Of a stretch of 13,553 bases of DNA, positions 1-7,335 are shown piece by piece. The notes under the pieces were generated by a model. It did no database searches. It was not told the origin of the DNA and saw only the letters and a list, made by a program, of their open reading frames with translations. Position 1 is the first letter of the stretch; every line of letters begins with the position of its first letter. The DNA is taken from NCBI GenBank assembly GCA_005884705.1, contig VBAF01000033.1, positions 1 to 13,553 of the forward strand, read 5' to 3'. The translations under genes were made by a program, and so were the position numbers. The DNA is from Alphaproteobacteria bacterium. Lineage in GTDB: Bacteria; Pseudomonadota; Alphaproteobacteria; Reyranellales; Reyranellaceae.

Positions 1-1572
1 GGTCCGCGCCAGCAGCCGGTTGTGCGCCCACAACAGCGCCTCGCCGTCGATGTTCTCCTTGAGGATGCCCTCGCGCAGCATCAGGCCGAGATTCTTGCGG
101 GCCCGGCGCCACGGCGCGTCGGCCGGCTTGTAGATGATGTGGCGCAGGTCGTTGAGGCGGCCGGGATTGGCCGGCTTGCCGGCGGCGAGCCACTGCTCGC
201 GGCTCTGGCCGCCCTTCCAGGCGCGGGTGGTGAAGCCCAGGATCTCGACCTTGACGCCGCAGCGCTCGAGCGTGCGCGCCAGGATGTCGGCGCTCATCGC
301 CGCGACCGTGATCGGCCGGCCGCGCATCGACCCCGAGTTGTCGATCAGCAGCGACACCACGGTGTCGCGGAAGTTGGTGTCCTTCTCCTTCTTGAAGGAG
401 AGCGCATGCATCGGGTTGGCGACGATGCGGGCCAGCCGCGCCGCATCGAGCGTGCCCTCGTCGAGGTCGAACTCCCAGGAGCGGTTCTGCTGCGCCATCA
501 GGCGGCGCTGCAGCCGATTGGCGAGCTTGCCGATCACGCCCTGCAGGTGGCTGAGCTGCTGGTCGAGATGGTTGCGCAGCCGGCCGAGCTCCTCGGCATC
601 GCACAGCTGGTCGGCCTCGACGATCTCGTCGAACTTCTGGGTATAGGCGTGATACTGCTGGCCCAGCGGCTCGTTGCTGAGCGCGCCCGGCGGCAGCCAC
701 GGACGCTCGGCGCGGCCCGGCTCCTCCTCGTCGCCCGAGCCCATCTGCATCTCGGTCTGAGCCTGGTCGGCGGTGGTCTCCGAAGCGTCCTCCTGCTCGG
801 AGGCGTCCTCGGTCTCCTCGCCCTGGGCGCCGTAGCCCTGGCTCTCGCTCGAATCGCTCTGGTCGTCGCCGGTCTCGTTGGACTGGCCGTCGGCATTCTC
901 CTGGTCCTGGCTCTCGTCCTGGTCGTCGTCCTGCAGGTCCGACGACTCGTCGCCGAGCTTGAGATCGCGGATCAGCTGGCGTGCGGCGCGGGCAAAGGCG
1001 TCCTGGTTGGTGAGCGCATCCTTGAGCTTCTGGAAGTCGCGGCCGGCGGCGGATTCGACATCGGCCCGCCACATGTCGACCATCGCCTTGGCCGACTCGG
1101 GCGGGGCCGCCCCCAGGAGCTGCTCGCGCGCGATCAGGCTGATCACGTCGGCGATCGGCGCGTCGTCCTTGGCCTTGACGCGGGCATGGCCGCGCTGGTC
1201 CGAGCGCTGGCGCCACAGGGCGGAAAGGTTGTCGGCGACGCCTGCCATGCGTTTGGCACCCAGCGCCTCGACCCTGACCTGCTCGACCGCCTCGAAGATC
1301 GCGCGCGCGGTCTCGCCGCGCGGCACGCGGCGCAGATGCATCTTGCGGTCGTGGTGGCGCAGCTTCAGCGCCATCGAATCGGCCTCGCCGCGGACGCGGC
1401 TCACATCCTCGACCGGCAGGTCGCGCGCCGGCACGGTGATGCGCGCCTCCTGGCCGAGCAGCGAGCCGCCGTCCGGCACGAAGGAGACGTTGACTTCCTT
1501 CTTCGAGATCGCCCGCATCGTGGTCGCAGTGACCCTGCGGAACTCCTCGAGCGGCGTGGTGTCCTTGGCCAT
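1..1572 (-). CDS. cobT: Aerobic cobaltochelatase subunit CobT (3' end cut by window edge)
   Basis: CobT is the VWA-domain subunit that works with the AAA+ protein CobS and the large subunit CobN to insert cobalt into hydrogenobyrinate a,c-diamide in the aerobic cobalamin pathway (family knowledge). The visible 524 codons start at an ATG and stay open to base 1; the family is usually a little over 600 residues, so the C-terminus lies outside. The N-terminal part (about 1-205) is basic and helical. Residues about 207-285 form a very acidic Asp/Glu/Gln/Ser linker typical of CobT. A VWA domain follows, with the MIDAS motif DNSGS at 411-415, expected to bind Mg2+ at the CobS interface. It starts 25 bases after the cobS stop, with a GGGGG run just before the ATG, so the two are almost certainly co-transcribed. 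No cobN is visible here. Confidence 0.96.
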   Translation of the reverse strand, partial: MAKDTTPLEEFRRVTATTMRAISKKEVNVSFVPDGGSLLGQEARITVPARDLPVEDVSRVRGEADSMALKLRHHDRKMHLRRVPRGETARAIFEAVEQVRVEALGAKRMAGVADNLSALWRQRSDQRGHARVKAKDDAPIADVISLIAREQLLGAAPPESAKAMVDMWRADVESAAGRDFQKLKDALTNQDAFARAARQLIRDLKLGDESSDLQDDDQDESQDQENADGQSNETGDDQSDSSESQGYGAQGEETEDASEQEDASETTADQAQTEMQMGSGDEEEPGRAERPWLPPGALSNEPLGQQYHAYTQKFDEIVEADQLCDAEELGRLRNHLDQQLSHLQGVIGKLANRLQRRLMAQQNRSWEFDLDEGTLDAARLARIVANPMHALSFKKEKDTNFRDTVVSLLIDNSGSMRGRPITVAAMSADILARTLERCGVKVEILGFTTRAWKGGQSREQWLAAGKPANPGRLNDLRHIIYKPADAPWRRARKNLGLMLREGILKENIDGEALLWAHNRLLART

Positions 1573-1597
1573 CAGGCCCCCAATCGGCGCAGGTGGG

Positions 1598-2602
1598 TCA
1601 GTGCAGCTTGCCGCCCTTGCCGCTGGATGCCGGCAATTCCTTGCCGAAGCAGCGCTGATAGTACTCGGCGAGCGTCGAGCGCTCGACCTCGTCGCACTTG
1701 TTGAGGAAGGTCAACCGGAAGGCAAAGCCCAGGTCGCCGCCGAAGATGCGGGCGTTCTCGGCCCAGGTGATCACGGTGCGCGGCGACATCACGGTCGAGA
1801 TGTCGCCGGCGATGAAGCCGGCGCGGGTGAGGTCGGCCAGCGCCACCATGGCGGAGATGATCTTGCGACCCTCGTCGGTGTCGTAGGTCGGCGTCTTGGC
1901 GGCGACGATGTTCACTTCCTGGTCGTGCGGCAGGTAGTTGAGCGTCGTCACAATCGACCAGCGGTCCATCTGGCCCTGGTTGATCTGCTGCGTGCCGTGA
2001 TAGAGGCCGGTCGTGTCGCCGAGGCCGACCGTGTTGGCGGTCGAGAACAGGCGGAACGACGGATGCGGATGGATCACCTTGTTCTGGTCGAGCAGGGTAA
2101 GCTTGCCGTCGACCTCGAGCACGCGCTGGATCACGAACATGACGTCGGCGCGGCCGGCGTCGTACTCGTCGAACACCAGCGCCGTCGGGTTCTGCAGCGC
2201 CCACGGCAGGATGCCCTCGCGGAACTCGGTGACCTGCTTGCCGTCGCGCAGCACGATCGCGTCCTTGCCGATCAGGTCGATACGGGAGATGTGGCTGTCG
2301 AGGTTGACGCGCAGGCAGGGCCAGTTGAGGCGCGCTGCGACCTGCTCGATGTGGGTCGACTTGCCGGTGCCGTGGTAGCCTTGGACCATCACACGGCGGT
2401 TGAAGGCGAAGCCGGCGAGGATCGCCATCGTCGTGTCATGGTCGAACAGGTAGGCGTCGTCGACCGGCGGGACGTGCTCGGTCGAGGCGCTGAAGGCGGG
2501 GACCTCCATGTCGGTGTCGATGCCGAACAGTTGGCGGGCGGAAACCTTGATATCCGGCATGCCCGAAACATTCTGCCGGGCCGCGGTCGTCGTGGAAGCC
2601 AT
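1598..2602 (-). CDS. cobS: Aerobic cobaltochelatase AAA+ subunit CobS
   Basis: This is the ATPase subunit of the CobNST cobaltochelatase; it forms an AAA+ ring that drives cobalt insertion together with CobT (family knowledge). The product is 334 residues, the usual length. Visible motifs are the N-terminal stretch beginning MPDIKVSARQLFG (15-27), Walker A GYHGTGKST (75-83), Walker B ALVFDEYD (141-148), a sensor-1 Asn in FSTAN (186-190), and SPR near 273-275 as a likely sensor-2 arginine. The frame extends upstream to a TTG at 2686, but the ATG at 2602 is preferred: it is preceded by AGGA with a 6-base spacer, and the extra upstream residues do not look like CobS. cobT follows after 25 bases. 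The start lies only about 16 bases past a terminator-like hairpin, so its leader may matter for expression. Confidence 0.96.
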   Translation of the reverse strand: MASTTTAARQNVSGMPDIKVSARQLFGIDTDMEVPAFSASTEHVPPVDDAYLFDHDTTMAILAGFAFNRRVMVQGYHGTGKSTHIEQVAARLNWPCLRVNLDSHISRIDLIGKDAIVLRDGKQVTEFREGILPWALQNPTALVFDEYDAGRADVMFVIQRVLEVDGKLTLLDQNKVIHPHPSFRLFSTANTVGLGDTTGLYHGTQQINQGQMDRWSIVTTLNYLPHDQEVNIVAAKTPTYDTDEGRKIISAMVALADLTRAGFIAGDISTVMSPRTVITWAENARIFGGDLGFAFRLTFLNKCDEVERSTLAEYYQRCFGKELPASSGKGGKLH

Positions 2603-2617
2603 CACGTGTCCTACAAT

Positions 2618-2641
2618 ACAAAACCCGCCAAATTGCGGGCC
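2618..2641 (-). terminator. Terminator-like hairpin between the J-domain gene and cobS
   Basis: On the minus strand the sequence reads CCCGC, a 6-base loop, GCGGG, then TTTTGT. The arms are at 2635-2639 and 2624-2628, with the T-tract at 2620-2623. Two G-U pairs could lengthen the stem. This fits a short rho-independent terminator after the J-domain gene. It ends about 16 bases before the cobS ATG, leaving no normal room for a promoter behind it, so it may instead be a leaky terminator or attenuator inside the cobS leader. The stem is only 5 GC pairs, so strength is uncertain. Confidence 0.5.
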
Positions 2642-2647
2642 CAAAAG

Positions 2648-2676
2648 CCATAGTCGCAGGCCGATTTGTGCACCGC
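2648..2676 (-). promoter_or_regulatory. Weak candidate promoter for cobST
   Basis: On the minus strand, in the 112-base gap upstream of cobS, TTGCGG and GACTAT lie 17 bases apart. The -35-like half is a fair match, but the -10-like half matches the sigma-70 consensus at only 3 of 6 positions. If used, transcription would begin just before the terminator-like hairpin, placing that hairpin at the 5' end of the cobS message. This is a sequence resemblance only. Confidence 0.2.
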
Positions 2677-2714
2677 AAGCGACCAATTGCCGTGGCTGCC
2701 CTGAACGGGGCTAA

Positions 2715-3287
2715 TCACTCGACGGGAAGGTGCTCCGATGCCCGCAGAGTGGAATAGGCAGCGTTGATTTCCTTGAGCTTTTCCTCTGCCTCCCGGGCGC
2801 CGCCATTTGCATCCGGATGATGGATCTTGACCAGTTCCTTGTAACGAGATTTCACGTCCGCCTTGGTCAACGGCCATGAAAGTTCAAGCACCCCCAAGGC
2901 GTTCCGTTCAGCCGGCGTGAGGTGCTCGCTGCCATCCATCTTGGGCGGCGGACGCTCGAACAGGCCGGCTTCGTGCGCGAGATCGAGCGGATCGTGCAGA
3001 TGGGGGCCGTTGCTGCGCCGCCCGCCAAGCGGCCAGACCGGCCGCCGCCAGATGGTGTCGGCCCGGATGTGTTGCTCGATCGCCTCGGCGTCAAGGCCGG
3101 CGAAGTAGTCCCATTTCTTGTTGTAGTCGCGCACATGCTCGAGGCAGAACCAGCGGTGCTGGTCGAGCCGGTCGCGGGCGAGCGGCGCGCGGTACTCGCC
3201 GCACAGGCGGCAACCCGGTGCTTCGCAGACCCGATCGAAGGTCCTGGCACCTTCGGTGGTCAGAGATTTGGCTCGCCGCCTCGACAT
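2715..3287 (-). CDS. J-domain (DnaJ-like) protein with cysteine-rich N-terminus
   Basis: The product is a 190-residue co-chaperone-like protein. The J domain is at the C-terminus (about 130-184) and contains the HPD motif (157-159), which stimulates Hsp70/DnaK ATPase in known J proteins. There is no Gly/Phe region or DnaJ CxxCxGxG zinc finger, so it is not DnaJ itself. The N-terminal third has C21, C26, C29, C48 and H51 in a C-x4-C-x2-C...C-x2-H arrangement that could bind a metal (inference), followed by a Tyr/Trp-rich stretch. It lies upstream of cobS on the same strand and is divergent from bolA, an order I recall as common in alphaproteobacteria. The ATG start has no clear Shine-Dalgarno sequence and a TATTAT box only 4 bases upstream, so a leaderless transcript or a slightly different start is possible. 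The specific client is unknown. Confidence 0.9.
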   Translation of the reverse strand: MSRRRAKSLTTEGARTFDRVCEAPGCRLCGEYRAPLARDRLDQHRWFCLEHVRDYNKKWDYFAGLDAEAIEQHIRADTIWRRPVWPLGGRRSNGPHLHDPLDLAHEAGLFERPPPKMDGSEHLTPAERNALGVLELSWPLTKADVKSRYKELVKIHHPDANGGAREAEEKLKEINAAYSTLRASEHLPVE

Positions 3288-3297
3288 CCGAATAATA
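3268..3297. promoter_or_regulatory. Shared AT-rich divergent promoter of bolA and the J-domain gene
   Basis: An AATAATAT block (3291-3298) stands out in GC-rich surroundings. On the plus strand TTGGCT (3268-3273) and AATAAT (3291-3296) are 17 bases apart, a plausible sigma-70-type promoter for bolA giving a leader of about 30 bases. On the minus strand the same block reads TATTAT (3297-3292), 4 bases before the J-domain ATG. This would make that message leaderless or nearly so, but its -35 is poor. The plus-strand promoter is the better supported. Confidence 0.4.
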
Positions 3298-3334
3298 TGT
3301 GTTCAACCAGTTTGACGGGCAAGAGAGGCAAGCG

Positions 3335-3610
3335 ATGGGCGTGGTCGCAAACGCGATTGACAACAAGCTTCGGACACGATTTGCGCCGACGCGATTGGAC
3401 ATCGAGGATGAATCGTCGCGCCATCGCGGCCATGCCGGCCATCGCGAAGGCGGCGAGTCGCATTTCCGTGTCGAGATCGTGTCAGCCGCCTTCGAGGGCC
3501 ACAACAGGGTGGCGCGCCAGCGGCTGGTCTACGACGCCCTGAAGGCGGAGTTCGACGCCGGCCTGCACGCCCTCTCCCTGACGACGCTGACGCCGGCGGA
3601 GGACAGGTAG
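3335..3610 (+). CDS. bolA: BolA family protein
   Basis: The product is a 91-residue BolA/IbaG-family protein. BolA proteins pair with monothiol glutaredoxins around a shared [2Fe-2S] cluster and influence iron handling and cell shape (family knowledge). The sequence shows the helical start ANAIDNKL, the core RLDIEDESSRH (20-30), the His-rich loop HRGHAGHREGGESHF (30-44), the fold signature RLVYDAL (63-69), and the conserved late His in LHALSL (77-82, H78). The frame opens at a GTG at 3299, but the ATG at 3335 is chosen because AGAGAGG lies about 7 bases before it and the protein then has normal BolA length. It is divergent from the J-domain gene and ends 2 bases from the convergent DUF2889 gene, with no obvious terminator between them. 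Confidence 0.94.
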   Translation: MGVVANAIDNKLRTRFAPTRLDIEDESSRHRGHAGHREGGESHFRVEIVSAAFEGHNRVARQRLVYDALKAEFDAGLHALSLTTLTPAEDR

Positions 3611-3612
3611 AG

Positions 3613-4260
3613 TTAGCCGTCCATCTCGATGTCCTTGCCCTTCGCCGCCTCGCGCACCGCGTCGGCGTCGGGGCCGGTGTAGAACTGCGGCACCCAGCGC
3701 TTGGTGACCTCGCTGTCGGACGCCCAGCTGTAGCAACTGTCGAGCATGTAGGGCTTGCGCGGCGGCGCCGCGGGATCGCGCGGCTTGGGCGGCTTGCCGA
3801 TCTTGAGGCGATGGGCGAGCTGCAGCTCGTTGGCCTTCTTGGAGCCCGCGGTCTGGAAGGCGGTGGTGGCCACCGGGCCCAGCAGCTCGACCAGATGGGT
3901 GCAGCCGTGCACGCCGCCCAGCCGCTGGCGCACCGCCTTCGTGAAACCCGGGCCGACCCGCAAGCCGATCAGCTTCCTGAAGTTGGGCGCTATGTCGCCG
4001 CACATGCGGTAGGGCGAGCTGTCGGTCACCGCCTCGACATCGACGATGGTGAAGCGGTGGTCGAGCGTCAGGCGGATCGACATGTCGTGCACATGGTCGC
4101 CGGGCCCGAGCGTGCCGCGCCATTCGTTGGCGTGCTCGTAGGTCTTCTCGTCGGTGATCCGGCCTTCGATGTCGAACAGCCCGTCGTCGCGGTAGAAGCC
4201 CTGGCACGTGACCTTGCGCGTATGCAGGTGCTGTCGCCCGACCGGCGGCGAAAGCGGCAT
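3613..4260 (-). CDS. DUF2889 family protein
   Basis: The product is a 215-residue protein that I recognise as DUF2889, a family without an assigned function as far as I know. Typical features are the early HTRKVTCQGFYRDDGLFDIEG stretch (13-33), the HVHDMSIRLTLDHRF segment (56-70), and the CGDIAPNF...GLRVGPGF...GGVHGCTHLVELLGP core (87-129) with C87, C120 and H122. There is no signal peptide or membrane segment. The C-terminal third is a Pro/Lys/Arg-rich linker (154-169) followed by SCYSWASDSEVTKRW. The ATG is preceded by GAGAGGG with an 8-base spacer. It is the last gene of the aroK-aroB-CorC-like run, 29 bases downstream of the CorC-like stop, and its stop lies 2 bases from that of bolA. The family call is firm; the role is unknown. 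Confidence 0.85.
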   Translation of the reverse strand: MPLSPPVGRQHLHTRKVTCQGFYRDDGLFDIEGRITDEKTYEHANEWRGTLGPGDHVHDMSIRLTLDHRFTIVDVEAVTDSSPYRMCGDIAPNFRKLIGLRVGPGFTKAVRQRLGGVHGCTHLVELLGPVATTAFQTAGSKKANELQLAHRLKIGKPPKPRDPAAPPRKPYMLDSCYSWASDSEVTKRWVPQFYTGPDADAVREAAKGKDIEMDG

Positions 4261-4273
4261 GGCAGTACCCTCT

Positions 4274-4288
4274 CGAAAAGTCGTTTCG
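4274..4288 (-). other. Small intercistronic hairpin upstream of DUF2889
   Basis: A palindrome CGAAA-AGTCG-TTTCG (5-base arms, 5-base loop) fills the short gap between the CorC-like stop and the DUF2889 Shine-Dalgarno site. There is no T-tract, so it does not look like a terminator. It could affect message stability or coupling between the two genes, or be chance. Confidence 0.3.
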
Positions 4289-4289
4289 G

Positions 4290-5594
4290 CTAGTTGGCGG
4301 CCTGTATGGCGGCCGGCGGTACGATGCGCAACTCGGCGATGCGCGTGCCCTCGCGCTTCAGAATTTCAAACCGGAAGCCGTAGAACGCATAAACCTGGCC
4401 AACTTCGGGGATCCGCCGCGCCTCGTGCAGCACCAGGCCGGCGATCGTGATGGCGACGTCCTCCGGCAGGTTCCAGCCGAATTCGCGGTTGAGGTCGCGG
4501 ATCGGCACGTCGCCCTGGCTGATCAGGCTGCCGTCCTCGCGCCGCAGGACGCCGCGGCGGATCGCGTCGTGCTCGTCCTCGATGTCGCCGACGATCTCCT
4601 CGATGATGTCCTCGAGGGTGATGATGCCGCGCAGCGCGCCGTACTCGTCGACCACGATGGCGAAATGCTCATGCCGCTCGCGGAACGCCTCGAGTTGGTC
4701 GAACAGGATGGTCGATTCGGGGATGAACCAGGGCGGCGTCTTGATCTCGTCGATCTTCACTTCGGCCGGGCCGCCGGCGGCGCGCACGGCGCGGAACAGG
4801 TCCTTGGCGTGAATGACGCCGATCACGTTGTCGGGCTGGCCGCGATAGAGCGGGATGCGCGTATAGGGCGCCGCCAGCGCCTGCGCCACGATCGAGTCGA
4901 CCGGCTCGTCGGCATCGATCAGCGCGACGTTGCCGCGATGGGTCATGACATCGCCGACCGTGCGGTCGCCGAGGTCGAGGACATTGCGCAGCATCGCCTT
5001 CTCGGCCGGTGCGTCGGTGTCGGTGGCGTCGCCGCCGTGCATATCGATCGCGCCGCGCAGCAGCTCGGCATGTTCCTGCGCATCGGTCGTCCGGTCGGTC
5101 CGCACGCCGATCGCCTTCAGGAGCACTCGTGAAATCCAGGCAAAGGCTCGTGCCGGGGGACCCAGCAGCGCGACCGTGAAGGCCATGGATGGCGCCAGTA
5201 TGAGCGCCACTCGGTCGGCGCGCAGCAAGGCCCAGGTCTTGGGCATGACCTCGGCAAAGATCACGACCAGGACCCCGATGATGATCGTCGCATAGACGAC
5301 ACCTGCCGCGCCGAACACCGACGTCAGAACCGCCGTGGTGAGCGCAGCCGACAGGATGTTGACGACGCTGTTGCCGAGCAGGGCCGCGCTCACGACCTGG
5401 TCCTTGTGCTCGAGCAGGCGCATCACTGTCTGTGCGCGCTTGTTGCCCTGCTGGGCCAGTCGATGCATGCGCGGATGGGACGCGCCGGTGATCGCCGTCT
5501 CGGTCGCGGCGAGATAGGCGCTCAACGCCAGGCACAGCACGACCAGGGGCGCCGCGATGGAAGGCGGCAGTTCGAACGCGATCTCGTGCTCCAT
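4290..5594 (-). CDS. HlyC/CorC-type transporter (CNNM domain, CBS pair, CorC_HlyC domain)
   Basis: The product is a 434-residue inner-membrane protein of the CNNM/CorC superfamily, whose characterised members move Mg2+ or Co2+ or confer resistance to them. The domain order is the full family plan. A CNNM (DUF21) membrane domain holds about four hydrophobic segments (roughly 12-35, 66-92, 97-119, 128-146). Two CBS repeats follow (about 213-272 and 284-339), with the second ending in TLEDIIEEIVGDIEDEHD (326-343). A C-terminal CorC_HlyC domain spans about 350-425. It follows aroB by 7 bases, and its GAGG ribosome site overlaps the aroB stop codon, so translation is probably coupled. Despite the 'hemolysin' name used for such proteins, nothing here suggests a toxin. 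Which ion it carries cannot be read from the sequence. Confidence 0.92.
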   Translation of the reverse strand: MEHEIAFELPPSIAAPLVVLCLALSAYLAATETAITGASHPRMHRLAQQGNKRAQTVMRLLEHKDQVVSAALLGNSVVNILSAALTTAVLTSVFGAAGVVYATIIIGVLVVIFAEVMPKTWALLRADRVALILAPSMAFTVALLGPPARAFAWISRVLLKAIGVRTDRTTDAQEHAELLRGAIDMHGGDATDTDAPAEKAMLRNVLDLGDRTVGDVMTHRGNVALIDADEPVDSIVAQALAAPYTRIPLYRGQPDNVIGVIHAKDLFRAVRAAGGPAEVKIDEIKTPPWFIPESTILFDQLEAFRERHEHFAIVVDEYGALRGIITLEDIIEEIVGDIEDEHDAIRRGVLRREDGSLISQGDVPIRDLNREFGWNLPEDVAITIAGLVLHEARRIPEVGQVYAFYGFRFEILKREGTRIAELRIVPPAAIQAAN

Positions 5595-5601
5595 CGCTGC
5601 C

Positions 5602-6720
5602 TCAGGCCGCGATGGTGCGGTCGAGCAGGCCGTGCAGCGCCGTCTCGTCGACGTCGCGGCTGACGAAGGCTTGGCCGATGCCGCGCGCCAGGACGAAGGT
5701 GAGCTTGCCCGCCTCCGCCTTCTTGTCGCCGCGCATGTGCTCGATCAACCGGCTGGCCTGCCAGGTGCGCCGGTTGTCGCCGCCGATGCTGCGCAGCCGC
5801 ACCGGCAGGCCGACCGCCGCCAGATGCCGGCGCACCCGGGCGGCGTCCTGCGCCGAGCAAAGGCCGAGTGCGGCCGACAGGTCGAAGGCCATCGCCATGC
5901 CCGCGCCCACCGCCTCGCCGTGCAGCAGGTCGGGCCCGAAGCCGGTCTCGGCTTCGAGCGCGTGGCCGAAGGTATGGCCGAGATTGAGCAGGGCGCGCAG
6001 GTCGGTGGTCTCGCGCTCGTCGGCCGCCACGATGCGCGCCTTGGCGCGACAGCTCTGCTCGATGGCGTAGCTGCGCTTGGCCGCATCGCCGGCCAGCACG
6101 GCCGCGCCATTCGCCTCGCACCACTCCCAGAAGGCGGGATCGTCGATCAGCCCGTACTTGGCGACCTCGGCATAGCCCGCCAGCAACTCGCGCTTGGGCA
6201 GCGTGTCGAGCACGTCGGTGTCGGCCACCACCAGCCGCGGCTGGTAGAAGGCGCCGATCAGGTTCTTGCCGTGCCGGGTGTTGATGCCGGTCTTGCCGCC
6301 GACCGAGGAATCGACCTGGGCGAGCAGTGTCGTCGGCAGCTGGATGAAGTCGACGCCGCGCAGCAGGCTCGCCGCGGCAAAGCCGGTGAGGTCGCCGACC
6401 ACGCCGCCGCCCAGCGCGACCAGCGTCGTCTTGCGGTCGGGCCGCTGGTCGAGCAGGGCGTTCATCAGCTGGCCGAAGGCGGCGAACTCCTTGCTGCTCT
6501 CGCCGGGCGGGACAGTGACGGTGGTCGCGGCGACGCCTGCGTTCTTGAACGAGGCAACGACGCGCGCGCCATAGAGCGGCGCCACCGTCTGGTCGGTCAC
6601 AACAATGACTCGCCGCGAGGACAGCAGGCCGGCGCTAAGCTCGCCCGCACGATCGATCAGGGCAGGGCCGATCAGGATGTCGTAGCTGCGGCCGGCGAGG
6701 CCGACGGGAACGGTGATCAT
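5602..6720 (-). CDS. aroB: 3-dehydroquinate synthase
   Basis: AroB converts DAHP to 3-dehydroquinate, the second step of the shikimate pathway, using NAD+ and a divalent metal. The product is 372 residues, normal for the family. The NAD-binding glycine loop ALGGGVVGDLTGF lies at 102-114, and the substrate segment PTTLLAQVDSSVGGKTGIN at 129-147. Metal ligands expected from the family are E185 (in GYAEVAKYG), H249 (in NLGHTFGHALE) and H267 (in LHGEAVGAG). The frame stays open far upstream inside aroK, but the ATG at 6720 overlaps the aroK stop as ATGA and begins a protein that starts correctly (MITVPVGLAGRSYDI). All key residues seem present, so it should be a working enzyme. Confidence 0.97.
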   Translation of the reverse strand: MITVPVGLAGRSYDILIGPALIDRAGELSAGLLSSRRVIVVTDQTVAPLYGARVVASFKNAGVAATTVTVPPGESSKEFAAFGQLMNALLDQRPDRKTTLVALGGGVVGDLTGFAAASLLRGVDFIQLPTTLLAQVDSSVGGKTGINTRHGKNLIGAFYQPRLVVADTDVLDTLPKRELLAGYAEVAKYGLIDDPAFWEWCEANGAAVLAGDAAKRSYAIEQSCRAKARIVAADERETTDLRALLNLGHTFGHALEAETGFGPDLLHGEAVGAGMAMAFDLSAALGLCSAQDAARVRRHLAAVGLPVRLRSIGGDNRRTWQASRLIEHMRGDKKAEAGKLTFVLARGIGQAFVSRDVDETALHGLLDRTIAA

Positions 6721-7280
6721 GCCGCCGCTCCCGCATCCTGCGGCTCGAGATGGCGGCGCAGGGCATCCATCACCTGGTCGGTGGTCACTTCGGCGGGCTG
6801 GGCGGTCGATTCGACCACGAGGTCGGCCTCGGCATAGACGGGATAACGCTGGCTCATCAGGCGCTCGAGAATCTCCCTGGGATCGCCCTGGCGCAGCAAC
6901 GGCCGGTGGGTGCGCTTCTTCACGCGGTCGTACAGCACCTCGAGGTCGGCACGCAGCCACACCGTGATCGCATGCTGGCGCATCATCGCGCGCGTCTCGG
7001 GATCCATGTAGGCGCCGCCGCCGGTCGACAGGATGTGCGGCGGACCGGCCAGCAGGCGGGAGATCACCCGGCGCTCGCCCGCGCGGAACTCGGTCTCGCC
7101 GAAGCGCTCGAAGAACTCCGCGATCGAGCAGCCGGCCGCGCGCTCGATCTCGTCGTCGGCGTCGATGAACGGCAGGCCGAGCTTGAGCGCCAGCCGCTTG
7201 CCGATCGCGCTCTTGCCGGCGCCCATCAGGCCCACGAGGGCCACGGTGCGCGGCACTGAAAGGGGAGAAGAGGAGTCCAT
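6717..7280 (-). CDS. aroK: Shikimate kinase
   Basis: AroK phosphorylates shikimate to shikimate-3-phosphate with ATP. The 187-residue product has the P-loop GLMGAGKS (17-24), the DAD substrate/Mg motif (40-42), R66 in EFRAGE, the GGG loop (87-89), the lid arginine R126 in HRPLL, and R145 in QRYP, all as expected for the family. The frame extends to a TTG at 7325, but the ATG at 7280 is preferred: it follows CAGGGACAGCAGG and puts the P-loop at a usual distance from the N-terminus. It is the first gene of the minus-strand run aroK-aroB-CorC-like-DUF2889 and overlaps aroB by 4 bases. Upstream, TTGAAA (7325-7320) could be a -35 box, but the -10 position is poor. Confidence 0.96.
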   Translation of the reverse strand: MDSSSPLSVPRTVALVGLMGAGKSAIGKRLALKLGLPFIDADDEIERAAGCSIAEFFERFGETEFRAGERRVISRLLAGPPHILSTGGGAYMDPETRAMMRQHAITVWLRADLEVLYDRVKKRTHRPLLRQGDPREILERLMSQRYPVYAEADLVVESTAQPAEVTTDQVMDALRRHLEPQDAGAAA

Positions 7281-7335
7281 GAGCCTGCTGTCCCTGCATG
7301 TCGCCCATTCCGCCGCCTGTTTCAAGCGACCGGCC

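Noticed and set aside
22..1704. 560-residue open frame on the plus strand
   Set aside because: It lies antisense to cobT and cobS, whose protein motifs are unmistakable. Its Arg/Ala/Leu-rich product is the usual shadow of GC-rich coding DNA.
2603..2714. Cobalamin riboswitch upstream of cobS
   Set aside because: The gap is only 112 bases, too short for the full structure. One GCCACGG-like string resembles part of the B12 box, but the remaining conserved parts are absent.
4290..5594. Hemolysin
   Set aside because: Older names for this family suggest a toxin, but the CNNM, CBS and CorC_HlyC domains indicate an ion transporter or its regulator.
5602..7308. AroB-frame extension upstream, as an AroK-AroB fusion
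   Set aside because: The upstream part is out of frame with aroK and translates to Arg-rich shadow sequence. The ATGA overlap marks two separate genes.
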